From the NCBI GenBank assembly GCA_025980325.1, contig JAICXQ010000016.1:1-43337 (forward strand): a DNA stretch of 43,337 nucleotides, given 5' to 3'. The notes under the pieces were generated by a model, which was not told where the DNA came from, did not search any database, and was given only the letters and a program-made list of their open reading frames with translations. The position numbers and the translations under genes are program-made. Origin of the DNA: Frankiales bacterium (GTDB lineage: Bacteria > Actinomycetota > Actinomycetes > JAFAQI01). Positions 8,886-17,066 of this stretch are shown piece after piece (the first letter of the stretch is position 1; each line of letters opens with the position of its first letter).

Positions 8886-9704
8886 ATGGGCGGGCAACGC
8901 TACGACGGCAAGGTCGCGTGGATCACCGGCGGCGCCAACGGGTTCGGTGCCGGTGTCGCGCGCCGGTTGTCAGGTCTCGGCGCGAGCGTCGTCCTCAGCG
9001 ACATCGACGTCGACAACGGCGAGAAAGTCGCGGCTGAAGTAGGCGGGACGTTCGTGCGGTGCGACGTGACGTCGTACGACGACAACACGGCCGCGGTGCG
9101 TTCGGTCCTCGACGCGCACGGCCGGTTGGACATCGCGTTTCTCAACGCCGGCATCGCGACCGGCGTCGGCATCGGCGTCGACTTCGACCTCGCTCGCTAC
9201 CGGTTGGCGATGGGGGTCAACCTCGACGGCGTCGTGTTCGGCATGCAGGCCGCGCTTGGCGCGATGAAGGAGCGCAGCGGCGAGATCGTCGCGACCGCAA
9301 GCCTCGCCGGGCTCACCTCGGTGCCGTTCGATCCGTTCTACGGCGCCAACAAGCACGGCGTCGTCGGACTCGTGCGCGCAGTCGGCGCGGCGTACGCGCA
9401 GCAAGGCATTCACGTCAACGCGATCTGTCCCGGCTTCGCCGACACCAACATCGTGAGTGCCGAAGCGCGCGAGGCGTTGGCGAGCATCGGCGTCCCGCTG
9501 CTGAACGTCGACCGCGTGGTAGACGCATTCGTCGCGGCGATCGAGAGCGGCGAGGGCGGCCAGTGCTGGTACATCCAGCCCGGCCGCGACATCGAGCCGT
9601 TCCGCTTCCGCAACGTGCCCGGTCCGCGCGACGACTCCGGCGCACGAGTCTCCGACACTGCCGGCGACGTGCAGCAAACCTTGGTCGAGCGCGGCGCGCA
9701 CTAG
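8886..9704 (+). CDS. Short-chain dehydrogenase/reductase (SDR)
   Basis: 272 residues. Classical SDR layout: cofactor motif TGGANGFG near residue 15, DxD-like acidic residue after the second strand (SDIDVDN, suggesting NAD(H) preference), NAG (LNAGIA), catalytic Ser in TASLAG, and Tyr152/Lys156 in YGANK. Interconverts an alcohol and a ketone with a nicotinamide cofactor; substrate unknown. It begins 5 bases after the SCO6745-like gene and is followed 10 bases later by a membrane protein. It could oxidise alcohols formed by the nearby BVMO/hydrolase pathway, but the two units are not transcriptionally linked. Confidence 0.92.
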   Translation: MGGQRYDGKVAWITGGANGFGAGVARRLSGLGASVVLSDIDVDNGEKVAAEVGGTFVRCDVTSYDDNTAAVRSVLDAHGRLDIAFLNAGIATGVGIGVDFDLARYRLAMGVNLDGVVFGMQAALGAMKERSGEIVATASLAGLTSVPFDPFYGANKHGVVGLVRAVGAAYAQQGIHVNAICPGFADTNIVSAEAREALASIGVPLLNVDRVVDAFVAAIESGEGGQCWYIQPGRDIEPFRFRNVPGPRDDSGARVSDTAGDVQQTLVERGAH

Positions 9705-9714
9705 GCAACAAGCC

Positions 9715-10560
9715 GTGCAGCTGCCGATCGGGCTGTCACTCGCGAGCGCGCGGCGCGCATACCGGCGGCGCATGTTCGGCGCGATGCTGCTCGGCGTCGC
9801 GAGCTTCGGTGTCTTCGTCGCTCTTACTCGCGGCCCGCTCATCTACGACTTCCGTGAGCCTTCGTTCGCCGCGGCGTCCGGCATCGTCGAACGCTGCGAC
9901 TACAAAGGTTGCGACACCCCGCTTGAAGTCACGTACTACGACAACTACTTCGTCGACCAGTACGTCGACATCGAGCCGGACGATTGCTGCTACCACCCGG
10001 GCCAGACGTTGACGGTGTACTACGACCCGACCGGCGAGTGTCAGGACGTCGCGTTCGGCAGAGGCGACGCGGAGAGCGGGATCGTCGGCGACATCGTCGT
10101 ACTGACTGTGATCCCGATCGTCGTGGTCGCGATCATCGGCTGGCATTCACGGCGCTGGCGACGGCGGGCCGAACGAGCAGCTGCGCAACCCGTCGCCGCA
10201 GGCTGGTCCGCGGTCCGGATCCCGTCCCGCACCCGCCGGCCGTTGTTCCGTCTCACTCCGGACAGTGCGATTGTCCGCCACGGTGGCCCTCAGTTCGACC
10301 TGGTGATGCCCGGCCTGCGGAGGCAACTCACTACCGCCATCGGCACCGACGCGCGGCTGGAAGTCCTCGGCCGCCCCGAGGAGTTCGGCGTCGTCGCGCT
10401 GCGCGTACCCGGTTCGCCGCTGGTCATCTGGCCGGCCGGCCGGCTGCGCGACGCATGGCTGGCGATCGACCGGTACGACGTCGCGCGGATCTCGTCGTAC
10501 GTGATTCCGCCGCTCGCCGGCGCGCTCTGGCACGCCTTCGGGGCCGCCGGCTCCTGCTAG
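9715..10560 (+). CDS. DUF3592-like two-transmembrane protein
   Basis: 281 residues, GTG start with only a weak upstream A/G stretch; an in-frame ATG at 9772 is an alternative. One membrane segment lies near residues 20-38 and a second near 122-142. Between them is a small extracytoplasmic domain with four Cys (ERCDYKGCDTP, DDCCYH) and the GQTLTVYYDP pattern of DUF3592-type proteins. The cytoplasmic C-terminal half has no motif I recognise. It follows the SDR by 10 bases, so it is probably the third gene of the leaderless unit. Function unknown; the Cys cluster outside the membrane is unusual and may form disulfides. Confidence 0.75.
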   Translation: MQLPIGLSLASARRAYRRRMFGAMLLGVASFGVFVALTRGPLIYDFREPSFAAASGIVERCDYKGCDTPLEVTYYDNYFVDQYVDIEPDDCCYHPGQTLTVYYDPTGECQDVAFGRGDAESGIVGDIVVLTVIPIVVVAIIGWHSRRWRRRAERAAAQPVAAGWSAVRIPSRTRRPLFRLTPDSAIVRHGGPQFDLVMPGLRRQLTTAIGTDARLEVLGRPEEFGVVALRVPGSPLVIWPAGRLRDAWLAIDRYDVARISSYVIPPLAGALWHAFGAAGSC

Positions 10561-10588
10561 CAGCGGGTCCGCGTGGGACTGACCCGGA

Positions 10589-10608
10589 ATAGTTGACGAG
10601 TCAACTAT
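10589..10608. promoter_or_regulatory. Perfect 9+9 palindrome, candidate operator of the pirin gene
   Basis: ATAGTTGAC (10589-10597), two bases, then GTCAACTAT (10600-10608): a perfect inverted repeat 30 bases before the pirin start. The size and AT-rich half-sites are typical of MarR/winged-helix dimer operators. No regulator gene lies beside it, so it would act in trans. Confidence 0.65.
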
Positions 10609-10637
10609 CTTGTAGGTCGACAGGAGGTGCAGCGCAC

Positions 10638-11597
10638 ATGCCCGCCATCACCGTCGAGGACATCACCACTCTTCCGCGTATCCCGGCCCCCGACCAGGGC
10701 GCGAAGCAGCGCCGGGTCCGCTCGGTCACGACCGCGCCCAGCGGGTTCGAGGGCGAAGGGTTCCCGGTCCGGCGCGCGTTCGCCGGCGTCGATCTCGGCC
10801 TGCTCGACCCGTTCATTCACATGGATCAGATGGGCGAGGTCGACTACGCGCCGGGTGAGCCCAAGGGCACGCCGTGGCACCCGCACCGCGGCTTCGAAAC
10901 GGTCACGTATCTCATGGACGGGACGTTCGAGCACCAGGATTCGAACGGCGGCGGCGGCCTCATCACCAACGGCGACACCCAATGGATGACGGCCGGCGGC
11001 GGCATTCTCCACATCGAGAAACCTCCGGAATCACTCGTCATGTCCGGCGGCCTCTTCCACGGCATCCAGTTGTGGGTCAACCTGCCGCGGACGCAGAAAC
11101 TCGTCGCGCCGCGCTATCAGGACCTGCGTGGCAACAGCGTCGCGCTGCTCGCCTCGCCCGACGGCGGCACCCTCGTCCGGCTGATCGCCGGTGCCGTCGC
11201 CGGCCACGCCGGCCCCGGTTCGACGTACACGCCGATGACGATGCTGCACGCCACGATCGCCGCCGGCGGCTCGCTCACGCTGCCGTGGCAGCCCGACTTC
11301 AACGCACTCGTGTACGCGCTCGCCGGCAGCGGGTACGCCGGTGCGCCGGGTCCGGACCGCGCGCCGCTCGCGACCGGTCAGCTCGCGGTGTTCGGCAACG
11401 GCGACGTCCTCACTGTCGCCGCCGGCCCGTCGCAGGATCTCGACGTCCTCGTGCTCGGCGGCCGGCCGATCCGCGAGCCGGTGGCCTGGGGCGGCCCGTT
11501 CGTCATGAACACCCGCGACGAGGTCGTCCAGGCATTCGAGGACTTCCAGCAAGGCCGCCTCGGCACCGTTCCCGCGGAGGTTTCCCGTCGAGTGTGA
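10638..11597 (+). CDS. Pirin family protein
   Basis: 319 residues, ATG with GGAGGTG 8 bases upstream. Bicupin pirin signature: FIHMDQMG, then PWHPHRGFETVTYLMDG with the metal-binding His residues, EHQDSNG, and TAGGGILHIE supplying further ligands. The C-terminal cupin (about residues 180-290) is the degenerate half. Some bacterial pirins have quercetin-dioxygenase-like activity or act as redox or metabolic regulators; the role here is unknown. The perfect palindrome just upstream suggests tight, probably stress- or ligand-responsive, control. Confidence 0.93.
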   Translation: MPAITVEDITTLPRIPAPDQGAKQRRVRSVTTAPSGFEGEGFPVRRAFAGVDLGLLDPFIHMDQMGEVDYAPGEPKGTPWHPHRGFETVTYLMDGTFEHQDSNGGGGLITNGDTQWMTAGGGILHIEKPPESLVMSGGLFHGIQLWVNLPRTQKLVAPRYQDLRGNSVALLASPDGGTLVRLIAGAVAGHAGPGSTYTPMTMLHATIAAGGSLTLPWQPDFNALVYALAGSGYAGAPGPDRAPLATGQLAVFGNGDVLTVAAGPSQDLDVLVLGGRPIREPVAWGGPFVMNTRDEVVQAFEDFQQGRLGTVPAEVSRRV

Positions 11598-11605
11598 CGT
11601 TTCGG

Positions 11606-11629
11606 GTCGATTCCGCCCTTCGGATCGAC
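11606..11629. other. Hairpin between pirin and PHA-synthase-like genes
   Basis: GTCGATTCCG, loop CCCTT, CGGATCGAC forms a stem with one bulged base. It lies between two same-strand genes and could attenuate read-through or bind a regulator. No U-tract follows. Confidence 0.35.
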
Positions 11630-11665
11630 ACGGAAGGTCGCACTCAACCGGGACACAATGGAGAT

Positions 11666-12820
11666 ATGGCGACTCCGCGGCTACGGCTGCCGTACGGCCC
11701 GGACATCCCGCTCGGCGTGCCGTCGACGGAGTCGCTCGTCGCCGCCGGGCTGAACGTCTGGACCAAGCTGGTGAACGGCCACCTCGCCGACCTCACCCCG
11801 ATGCCGCGCGACCGGCTGCACACCGCGCCGCAGACGACCGTCTACCGCTACCGCGGCGCGAACGACCGCACCCAGCCGCCGGTGCTGCTCGTCCCGCCGC
11901 TCGCCGCGCCCGCCCGCTGCTTCGATCTGCGTCGAGGCTGCAGCCTGGTCGAGCATCTCGTCGACGGTGGCCGCCGTACGTACCTCGTCGACTACGGCTC
12001 GATCGCGTTCGCCGACCGGCACCTCGGGCTCGAGCACTGGATCGAGACCGTCATTCCGGATGCAGTGCGCATCGCGGCAAACGACGCCGGCGAGCCGGTG
12101 CATCTCGCCGCGTGGTGCCTCGGCGGCATCCTGGCGCTGCTCGCGCTCGCCGACCAGCCGGACCTGCCGGTCGCGAGCATCACCCTCATCGCGAGCCCGT
12201 TCGACGTGACCGCCGTACCGCTGGTCGCACCGCTGCGCCCGGTCGCGCTACTGACCGGCGGCCGGGTCGGCACCGTCGCGTACCGCGCCATGGGCGGTGC
12301 ACCGGCGTTCCTCGTCAAGCGGATGTTCCAGCTGTCGAGCGTCGACAAGTACGTGACGAAGCCGCTCGCGATCCTGACCCACCTCGACGATCGCGACTTT
12401 CTGGCCCAAATCGAAGCCGTCGACGACTTCACCGCCAACATGCTCGCCTACCCCGGCCGCACGTTCGGTCAGCTCTACCACCGGTTCTTCCGCGCGAACG
12501 ACCTCGCCGGCGGCTGCCTCGACATCGACGGCAAGCGCCTCTCGCTCGACGGCATCACCGTGCCGGTGCTCGCGATCGCCGGGACCGGCGACACGATCGC
12601 GCCGGTCGCGGCGGTCCATCACGTCGGGACGCTGTTGCCGAAGTCGCCGGAGGTACGGCTCGAGACCGCACCGGGCGGCCACCTCGGCGTCCTCACCGGT
12701 CGCGGCGCGCGCCGTACGACGTGGGCATTGCTGGACGAATGGCTCGATGCGCACGGGTCGCGCGCACAGCACGTTCACAGCAAGACAACCCACGGCATCC
12801 GTGAGGCGTCTTCTCCATAA
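11666..12820 (+). CDS. PHA-synthase (PhaC)-like alpha/beta hydrolase-fold protein
   Basis: 384 residues. ATG with GGAG just upstream. It resembles class III-like polyhydroxyalkanoate synthases and related Cys-nucleophile hydrolases: VLLVPPLAAPARCFDLR, YLVDYG, the lipase-box-like AWCLGG with Cys near residue 151 in the nucleophile position, the Asp loop AGTGDTIAP and the late His in GGHLGV. PhaC enzymes polymerise 3-hydroxyacyl-CoA, but no phasin, PhaE or PhaR gene is nearby. A different acyl transfer is therefore equally possible. The C-terminal extension after GGHLGV is short. Confidence 0.75.
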   Translation: MATPRLRLPYGPDIPLGVPSTESLVAAGLNVWTKLVNGHLADLTPMPRDRLHTAPQTTVYRYRGANDRTQPPVLLVPPLAAPARCFDLRRGCSLVEHLVDGGRRTYLVDYGSIAFADRHLGLEHWIETVIPDAVRIAANDAGEPVHLAAWCLGGILALLALADQPDLPVASITLIASPFDVTAVPLVAPLRPVALLTGGRVGTVAYRAMGGAPAFLVKRMFQLSSVDKYVTKPLAILTHLDDRDFLAQIEAVDDFTANMLAYPGRTFGQLYHRFFRANDLAGGCLDIDGKRLSLDGITVPVLAIAGTGDTIAPVAAVHHVGTLLPKSPEVRLETAPGGHLGVLTGRGARRTTWALLDEWLDAHGSRAQHVHSKTTHGIREASSP

Positions 12821-12821
12821 C

Positions 12822-14342
12822 ATGGCTGACGTGTCGACGCCGCCTGCCCCCGGCCGACGGCCGCGCGCGCGGCGCATTGCCAAGTGGGTCGCCATCTCGG
12901 TCGCGACGGTTCTGGTCATGACCGTCGGCGGCGCGTACCTGCTCTACCTGCACCTCAACGGCAACCTGACCCACGTCAATCCGCGCGACTGCAAGCACAA
13001 CGAGACGTGCATCGTCGGAGCCGAGCCGAAGAAGGTCGGCAAAGCCGAGAACATCCTGCTCATCGGATCGGACACCCGCGCGTTCGTCGGATCGTCGAAG
13101 TACGGCCGGCTCGTCGAAGGCGCGCGGTCGGACACGACGATCCTGGTGCACCTCGGGGCCGGCGCGAGCAAGGCGATCCTCGTGTCGATCCCGCGCGACA
13201 GTTACGTGCAGATCCCCGCGTGCCAGGTGAGCAAGGGTCACGTCGTCGCGGCGCATTACGACAAGTTCAACGCGGCGTACTCGATCGGCGGACCGGACTG
13301 CACGATCCAGACGGTGCAGCAGCTGACCGGAATTCACATCGACCATTTCGTCGAGGTGAACTTCGCCGGCTTCAAGAACATGGTGAACGCGCTCGGCGGC
13401 GTCACGGTCTGCGTGCCGCAGGCGATCAACGATCCGATCGTGCGCAGCGGCAACGGCTTTCACGGCAGCGGTCTCGTCCTGCCGGCCGGCAACGACCATC
13501 TCGACGGCGAGCAGGCACTCGGCTACGTCCGCGCGCGCTACTCGCTCGGCGACGGCAGCGACCTCGGCCGGATCAAGCGGCAGCAGGCGTTTCTGTCCGC
13601 GATGATCCGCAAGGCGACGAGCACCGGATTGCTGTTCGACATCCCGTCGCTCTACAGCTTCCTGGACGCGGCGACGAAGTCGGTGCAGACCGACCCCGGT
13701 TTCGACCTGCTGAAACTGAAGTCCTTGGCCGGTCGATTGCACGGGCTGAAGCCGGGCAAGGTCGTGCTGCTCACGGTTCCGCTCTCGGACACGAATGCCT
13801 ACCGCACCATCGGCGGCCTCAACGCGTCGGTCGTGATCTGGGACGAACAGCGGGCGAACTTGTTGTGGAACGCGCTGCGCACCGACGGCCCGTTGCCCGG
13901 CACCGAGCCGCGCGGCACCGCATCGCCGTCCGCAACTGCGTCACCGGGCACGCCGCTCATCGTCGCGCCGAGTCACATCCACGTGCGGGTGCTCAACGGC
14001 ACCAGCCAGAAGGGCATCGCGCACAAGGTGGCGGATCAACTCGCGGCCGAGGGGTTCCAGATCGTCGACATCGGCGACGCCGACTCGGATGCGTACTCGA
14101 CGACGTTCGTCCGTTACGGCACGACGAAGAACGAGTCGTCCGAGACACTCTCCGCTGCGGTGCCCGGTTCGATCCGACAGCTCGACGGATCGCTCGGCAG
14201 CGTGCTGCAACTCGTCGTCGGCAGCAACTACACCGGCGTCGTACCGGTGCAGATAACCACCGCCGGCGTGCCGACACCGATCCCGTCGCCGACCGAGACA
14301 CTCGACACGACGACCGCGGATCGCGACGTCTGCGCGGCGTAG
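12822..14342 (+). CDS. LCP family wall-polymer transferase with LytR_C domain
   Basis: 506 residues. Basic cytosolic N-terminus, one membrane helix at about 22-43, then an extracellular LytR-CpsA-Psr domain: GSDTR at 82-86, RSDTTIL, SIPRDSYV, FNAAYSIGG and the Arg-rich RIKRQQAF. LCP enzymes move teichoic acid-, arabinogalactan- or other glycopolymers from a lipid carrier to peptidoglycan, using conserved Arg and Asp to bind the pyrophosphate. A C-terminal LytR_C domain (about 385-480) is present, as in mycobacterial CpsA/Lcp1. The ATG follows the previous stop by one base; its ribosome-binding site is weak and an in-frame GTG at 12801 is possible. Confidence 0.92.
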   Translation: MADVSTPPAPGRRPRARRIAKWVAISVATVLVMTVGGAYLLYLHLNGNLTHVNPRDCKHNETCIVGAEPKKVGKAENILLIGSDTRAFVGSSKYGRLVEGARSDTTILVHLGAGASKAILVSIPRDSYVQIPACQVSKGHVVAAHYDKFNAAYSIGGPDCTIQTVQQLTGIHIDHFVEVNFAGFKNMVNALGGVTVCVPQAINDPIVRSGNGFHGSGLVLPAGNDHLDGEQALGYVRARYSLGDGSDLGRIKRQQAFLSAMIRKATSTGLLFDIPSLYSFLDAATKSVQTDPGFDLLKLKSLAGRLHGLKPGKVVLLTVPLSDTNAYRTIGGLNASVVIWDEQRANLLWNALRTDGPLPGTEPRGTASPSATASPGTPLIVAPSHIHVRVLNGTSQKGIAHKVADQLAAEGFQIVDIGDADSDAYSTTFVRYGTTKNESSETLSAAVPGSIRQLDGSLGSVLQLVVGSNYTGVVPVQITTAGVPTPIPSPTETLDTTTADRDVCAA

Positions 14343-14372
14343 TTACCAACCGCTAGCGGACCGGCGGGCGGG

Positions 14373-15371
14373 TCACGAAGCCTTGCGGCGCAACGACGTA
14401 AGAAAACCCAGCGCCCACGACATGTGCATCACCGCGAACACCACCGGCAACGCGAGCCGAGCCCGCAGTGGCAACCGCCGTCCCTCCACCACCGCGGCCC
14501 CGATCACCAAGACGACGTAGTCGATCGGCAGTAGGTAGTCCACCCACGAGTCGAGCGCCCCGCCGATGAGCCCGGCCACGATCCCCAGTAATGCCAACGG
14601 CGGGGCGAGGTAACGCAGGTTCACCGAGCCGGGATGGCGGCGCATCACCTCGCGCCGCCAGCGGCCGTAGTTGAAGTACTGCCGGGCAAGCTTCACCAGC
14701 GATCCGCGCGGACGATACGAGACGCGCAACGACGGCGAGAACCACACGAGCCCGCCGGTCGTACGGATCCGGTAGTTCATTTCCCAGTCCTGCGCGCGGG
14801 AGAAGCCCTCGTCGTAGCCGCCGACCCGATCCAGCGCACTGCGCCGGAAGACGCCGAGGTAGACCGTGTCGGCCGGCCCCTCCGAACCGCCGACGTGAAA
14901 GCGCGCGTTGCCGACGCCGAACTTGCTCGTCATCGCGGTGGCGACCGCCCGCTCGAGCGGTGTGACGCCTTCGGCGCTCATGATCCCGCCGACGTTGTCC
15001 GCGCCGTGCTCGCGCAGCAGCGACACCGCCGTCGCCAGGTATCCCGGCGGGAGCTCGGCGTGGCCGTCGACCCGCGCGACGATCGGATGCCGGCTCGCGG
15101 CGACAGCGAGGTTCAGGCCCTCCGGCGTCCGGCCGGTCGGGTTCGCCACGCAGCGCACGCGGGGATCGGCCGCTGCCAGCGCCGCGGCGACCTCGTCGGT
15201 CCGGTCGCTGCTCGGCCCGAGCGCCAGCACGATCTCCAGGTCGCCGGCGTACCCCTGGTCCAGCACCGAGCCGACCGCGGCGCGCAGGTGCCGCTCCTCG
15301 TTGAGCACCGGCAGGACGACGGACACCGCCGGCCACCCGTCGACGTCGTCCAGATCGTGTGCGCTCGTCAT
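14373..15371 (-). CDS. Family 2 glycosyltransferase with membrane-associated C-terminus
   Basis: 332 residues. GT-A fold: VSVVLPVLNEERHL, the DGHAELPPGYL region with acidic donor-binding residues, GGYDEGFSRAQDWEMNYRI containing the E/D-WE acceptor motif, and later RGSLVKLARQYFNYGRWR. Three hydrophobic stretches follow at about 250-270, 275-290 and 300-320. It is similar to succinoglycan- or ExoA-type transferases that extend a lipid-linked oligosaccharide on the cytosolic face. It lies between two LCP genes on the opposite strand, so it probably builds part of a polymer that they attach (inference). Confidence 0.9.
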   Translation of the reverse strand: MTSAHDLDDVDGWPAVSVVLPVLNEERHLRAAVGSVLDQGYAGDLEIVLALGPSSDRTDEVAAALAAADPRVRCVANPTGRTPEGLNLAVAASRHPIVARVDGHAELPPGYLATAVSLLREHGADNVGGIMSAEGVTPLERAVATAMTSKFGVGNARFHVGGSEGPADTVYLGVFRRSALDRVGGYDEGFSRAQDWEMNYRIRTTGGLVWFSPSLRVSYRPRGSLVKLARQYFNYGRWRREVMRRHPGSVNLRYLAPPLALLGIVAGLIGGALDSWVDYLLPIDYVVLVIGAAVVEGRRLPLRARLALPVVFAVMHMSWALGFLTSLRRKAS

Positions 15372-15381
15372 GGCCGGCCCG

Positions 15382-15387
15382 ACGTTA
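15382..15387 (-). promoter_or_regulatory. -10 element (TAACGT on minus strand) of the GT2 gene
   Basis: TAACGT on the minus strand ends 10 bases before the ATG, implying a leader of only a few bases. Confidence 0.4.
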
Positions 15388-15461
15388 CCTGTCCGCTTCG
15401 CTCCGGGCAGGGAGAGGGCGCGGGCCGCGTGCCGGTCCTCGGGGGTCGCGACGCGCTCGCC

Positions 15462-15467
15462 TACGAT
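15462..15467 (+). promoter_or_regulatory. -10 element TACGAT for the second LCP gene
   Basis: TACGAT, with an overlapping alternative TAGCTT at 15469-15474, precedes the ribosome-binding site of the LCP gene by about 40 bases. Confidence 0.4.
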
Positions 15468-15518
15468 CTAGCTTGATCGGTGGGCAAGGCCCCCGCCCCT
15501 GCCCACGGAGGTATGCGC

Positions 15519-17066
15519 ATGACCGGGCCGAACGACGGCCCTTCAGACGAATCGGCCGAACCGGCCGATTCGGCGCTGCCTTCGCATCTCGATCCGCGCG
15601 GACCCCGCCGCGACGGCGCCGCGGCTCCCGCGGGCAAGCGCAAGCGGAGCAAGAAGCGCATCGCCGCGTGGATCGCGGGCGGCCTCGCGTGCGTCCTCGT
15701 CATCGGCGCGGTCACCGGCCTGATCGCGATCGACTCGCTGCTCGCGAAGATCCGCCACGCCGACGTCTTCTGTCACAGCTGCAACCGGCCCTCCGGCGGG
15801 GTCGTCGGCGACCTGAACATCCTCGTGGTCGGCTCGGACAGCCGGGCCGGCCTCACCCGCGCGCAGCAGAACGCGCTGCACGTCGGCTCCGACGTCGGCC
15901 GCCGCTCCGACACGATGATCCTGCTGCACATCCCGCGCGGCGGCGGCAAGGCCGTCATCGTGAGCCTGCCGCGCGACTCGTACGTGCTCATCCCGGCGCA
16001 CAAGGACGCGTACGGCCGGACGGTCCCGGCGAGCCACAACAAGCTCAACGCGGCGTACTCGATCGGCGGCCCGCAGCTGACGGTCGAGACCATCGAGGCC
16101 AACACCCACGTCCGCATCGACCATTACATCGAGGTCAACTTCCTCGGCTTCGTCAAGATCGTGAACGCGCTCGGCGGCGTGACGGTGTGCACGCCGACCC
16201 CGATCAACGATCCGGTGCACTACGACCCCGCGACGCACGGCTATGTCGGCAGCGGGCTGCACCTCAAGGCGGGCAAGTCGCACATCGACGGCGCGGAGGC
16301 GCTGTCGTACGTGCGCGCCCGCGAGTTCGATCCGACCGCGGACATCGGCCGGATCAAGCGCCAGCAGAAGTTCATGGCCGCGCTGCTGCAGGAGGCGACC
16401 AGCGCGGGCACGCTGATCGACCTGCCGAAGCTGTACAGCGTGCTGTCGGCGGCGGCCAGCTCGCTGCTCACCGACAAGAGCTTCGGCGCCTCGCAGATCC
16501 GGCGGTTGGCGGACAAGCTGCACTCGATGTCGCCGGCGCACGTCGAACTGCTCACGGTCCCGCTCGAATCCGGCAGCCGCAACACCTCGGTCGGCAACGT
16601 CGTCGTCTGGGATCCGGTGCTTGCGCCGCAGCTGTTCAACGACCTGACCCGTGACCTGCCGGTCGGCGGGCCGGAATCCGGCCAGACCGCGAAGGTCACC
16701 ATCCCGCCGTCGAGCGTCACCGTGACGGTGCTCAACGCGACGTCCACCCACGGCCTGGCCCGGAACGTCGCCGACCAGCTCAGCGCCGACGGCTTCGCGA
16801 TCCACGCCACCGGTAATGCTCCAGCCGGCAGCAGCCCGACCGACGTCGTGATCCGGTACGGGCCCGACCGCGCCGACTCGGCGCGGACCGTCGCGGCGGC
16901 GCTGCCCGGCGCGAAGCTCAAGCTCGACCCGTCGTACTCCGGGCCGGTCGAGGTACTGGTCGGGTCGAGCTTCCACGGTGTGCAACGGGTGAAGGTCGTG
17001 GCCAGCCCGAGCCCGAGCGGGACCGGCATCTCGGTCCGTACCGCAGCCCAGGATGTGTGCTCCTAA
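15519..17066 (+). CDS. Second LCP family wall-polymer transferase with LytR_C domain
   Basis: 515 residues. Start chosen at the ATG 6 bases after GGAGGT (15507-15512); the ATG 6 bases earlier is too close to that site. Acidic/Pro-rich cytosolic tail, basic patch GKRKRSKKR, one membrane helix at about residues 55-75, then the LCP domain: VVGSDSR, RRSDTMILLH, SLPRDSYVLIP, LNAAYSIGG, RIKRQQKF. The LytR_C domain occupies about 400-495 (VTVLNATSTHGLA). It is close in layout to the LCP at 12822, so the two are paralogues serving the same or parallel polymers. Its end overlaps the DUF3048 gene by 14 bases. Confidence 0.93.
   Translation: MTGPNDGPSDESAEPADSALPSHLDPRGPRRDGAAAPAGKRKRSKKRIAAWIAGGLACVLVIGAVTGLIAIDSLLAKIRHADVFCHSCNRPSGGVVGDLNILVVGSDSRAGLTRAQQNALHVGSDVGRRSDTMILLHIPRGGGKAVIVSLPRDSYVLIPAHKDAYGRTVPASHNKLNAAYSIGGPQLTVETIEANTHVRIDHYIEVNFLGFVKIVNALGGVTVCTPTPINDPVHYDPATHGYVGSGLHLKAGKSHIDGAEALSYVRAREFDPTADIGRIKRQQKFMAALLQEATSAGTLIDLPKLYSVLSAAASSLLTDKSFGASQIRRLADKLHSMSPAHVELLTVPLESGSRNTSVGNVVVWDPVLAPQLFNDLTRDLPVGGPESGQTAKVTIPPSSVTVTVLNATSTHGLARNVADQLSADGFAIHATGNAPAGSSPTDVVIRYGPDRADSARTVAAALPGAKLKLDPSYSGPVEVLVGSSFHGVQRVKVVASPSPSGTGISVRTAAQDVCS

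Noticed and set aside
14350-14359. CCGCTAGCGG palindrome between converging LCP and GT2 stops
   Set aside because: It has no loop and short arms, so it is not a credible terminator hairpin, and no regulatory context was seen.
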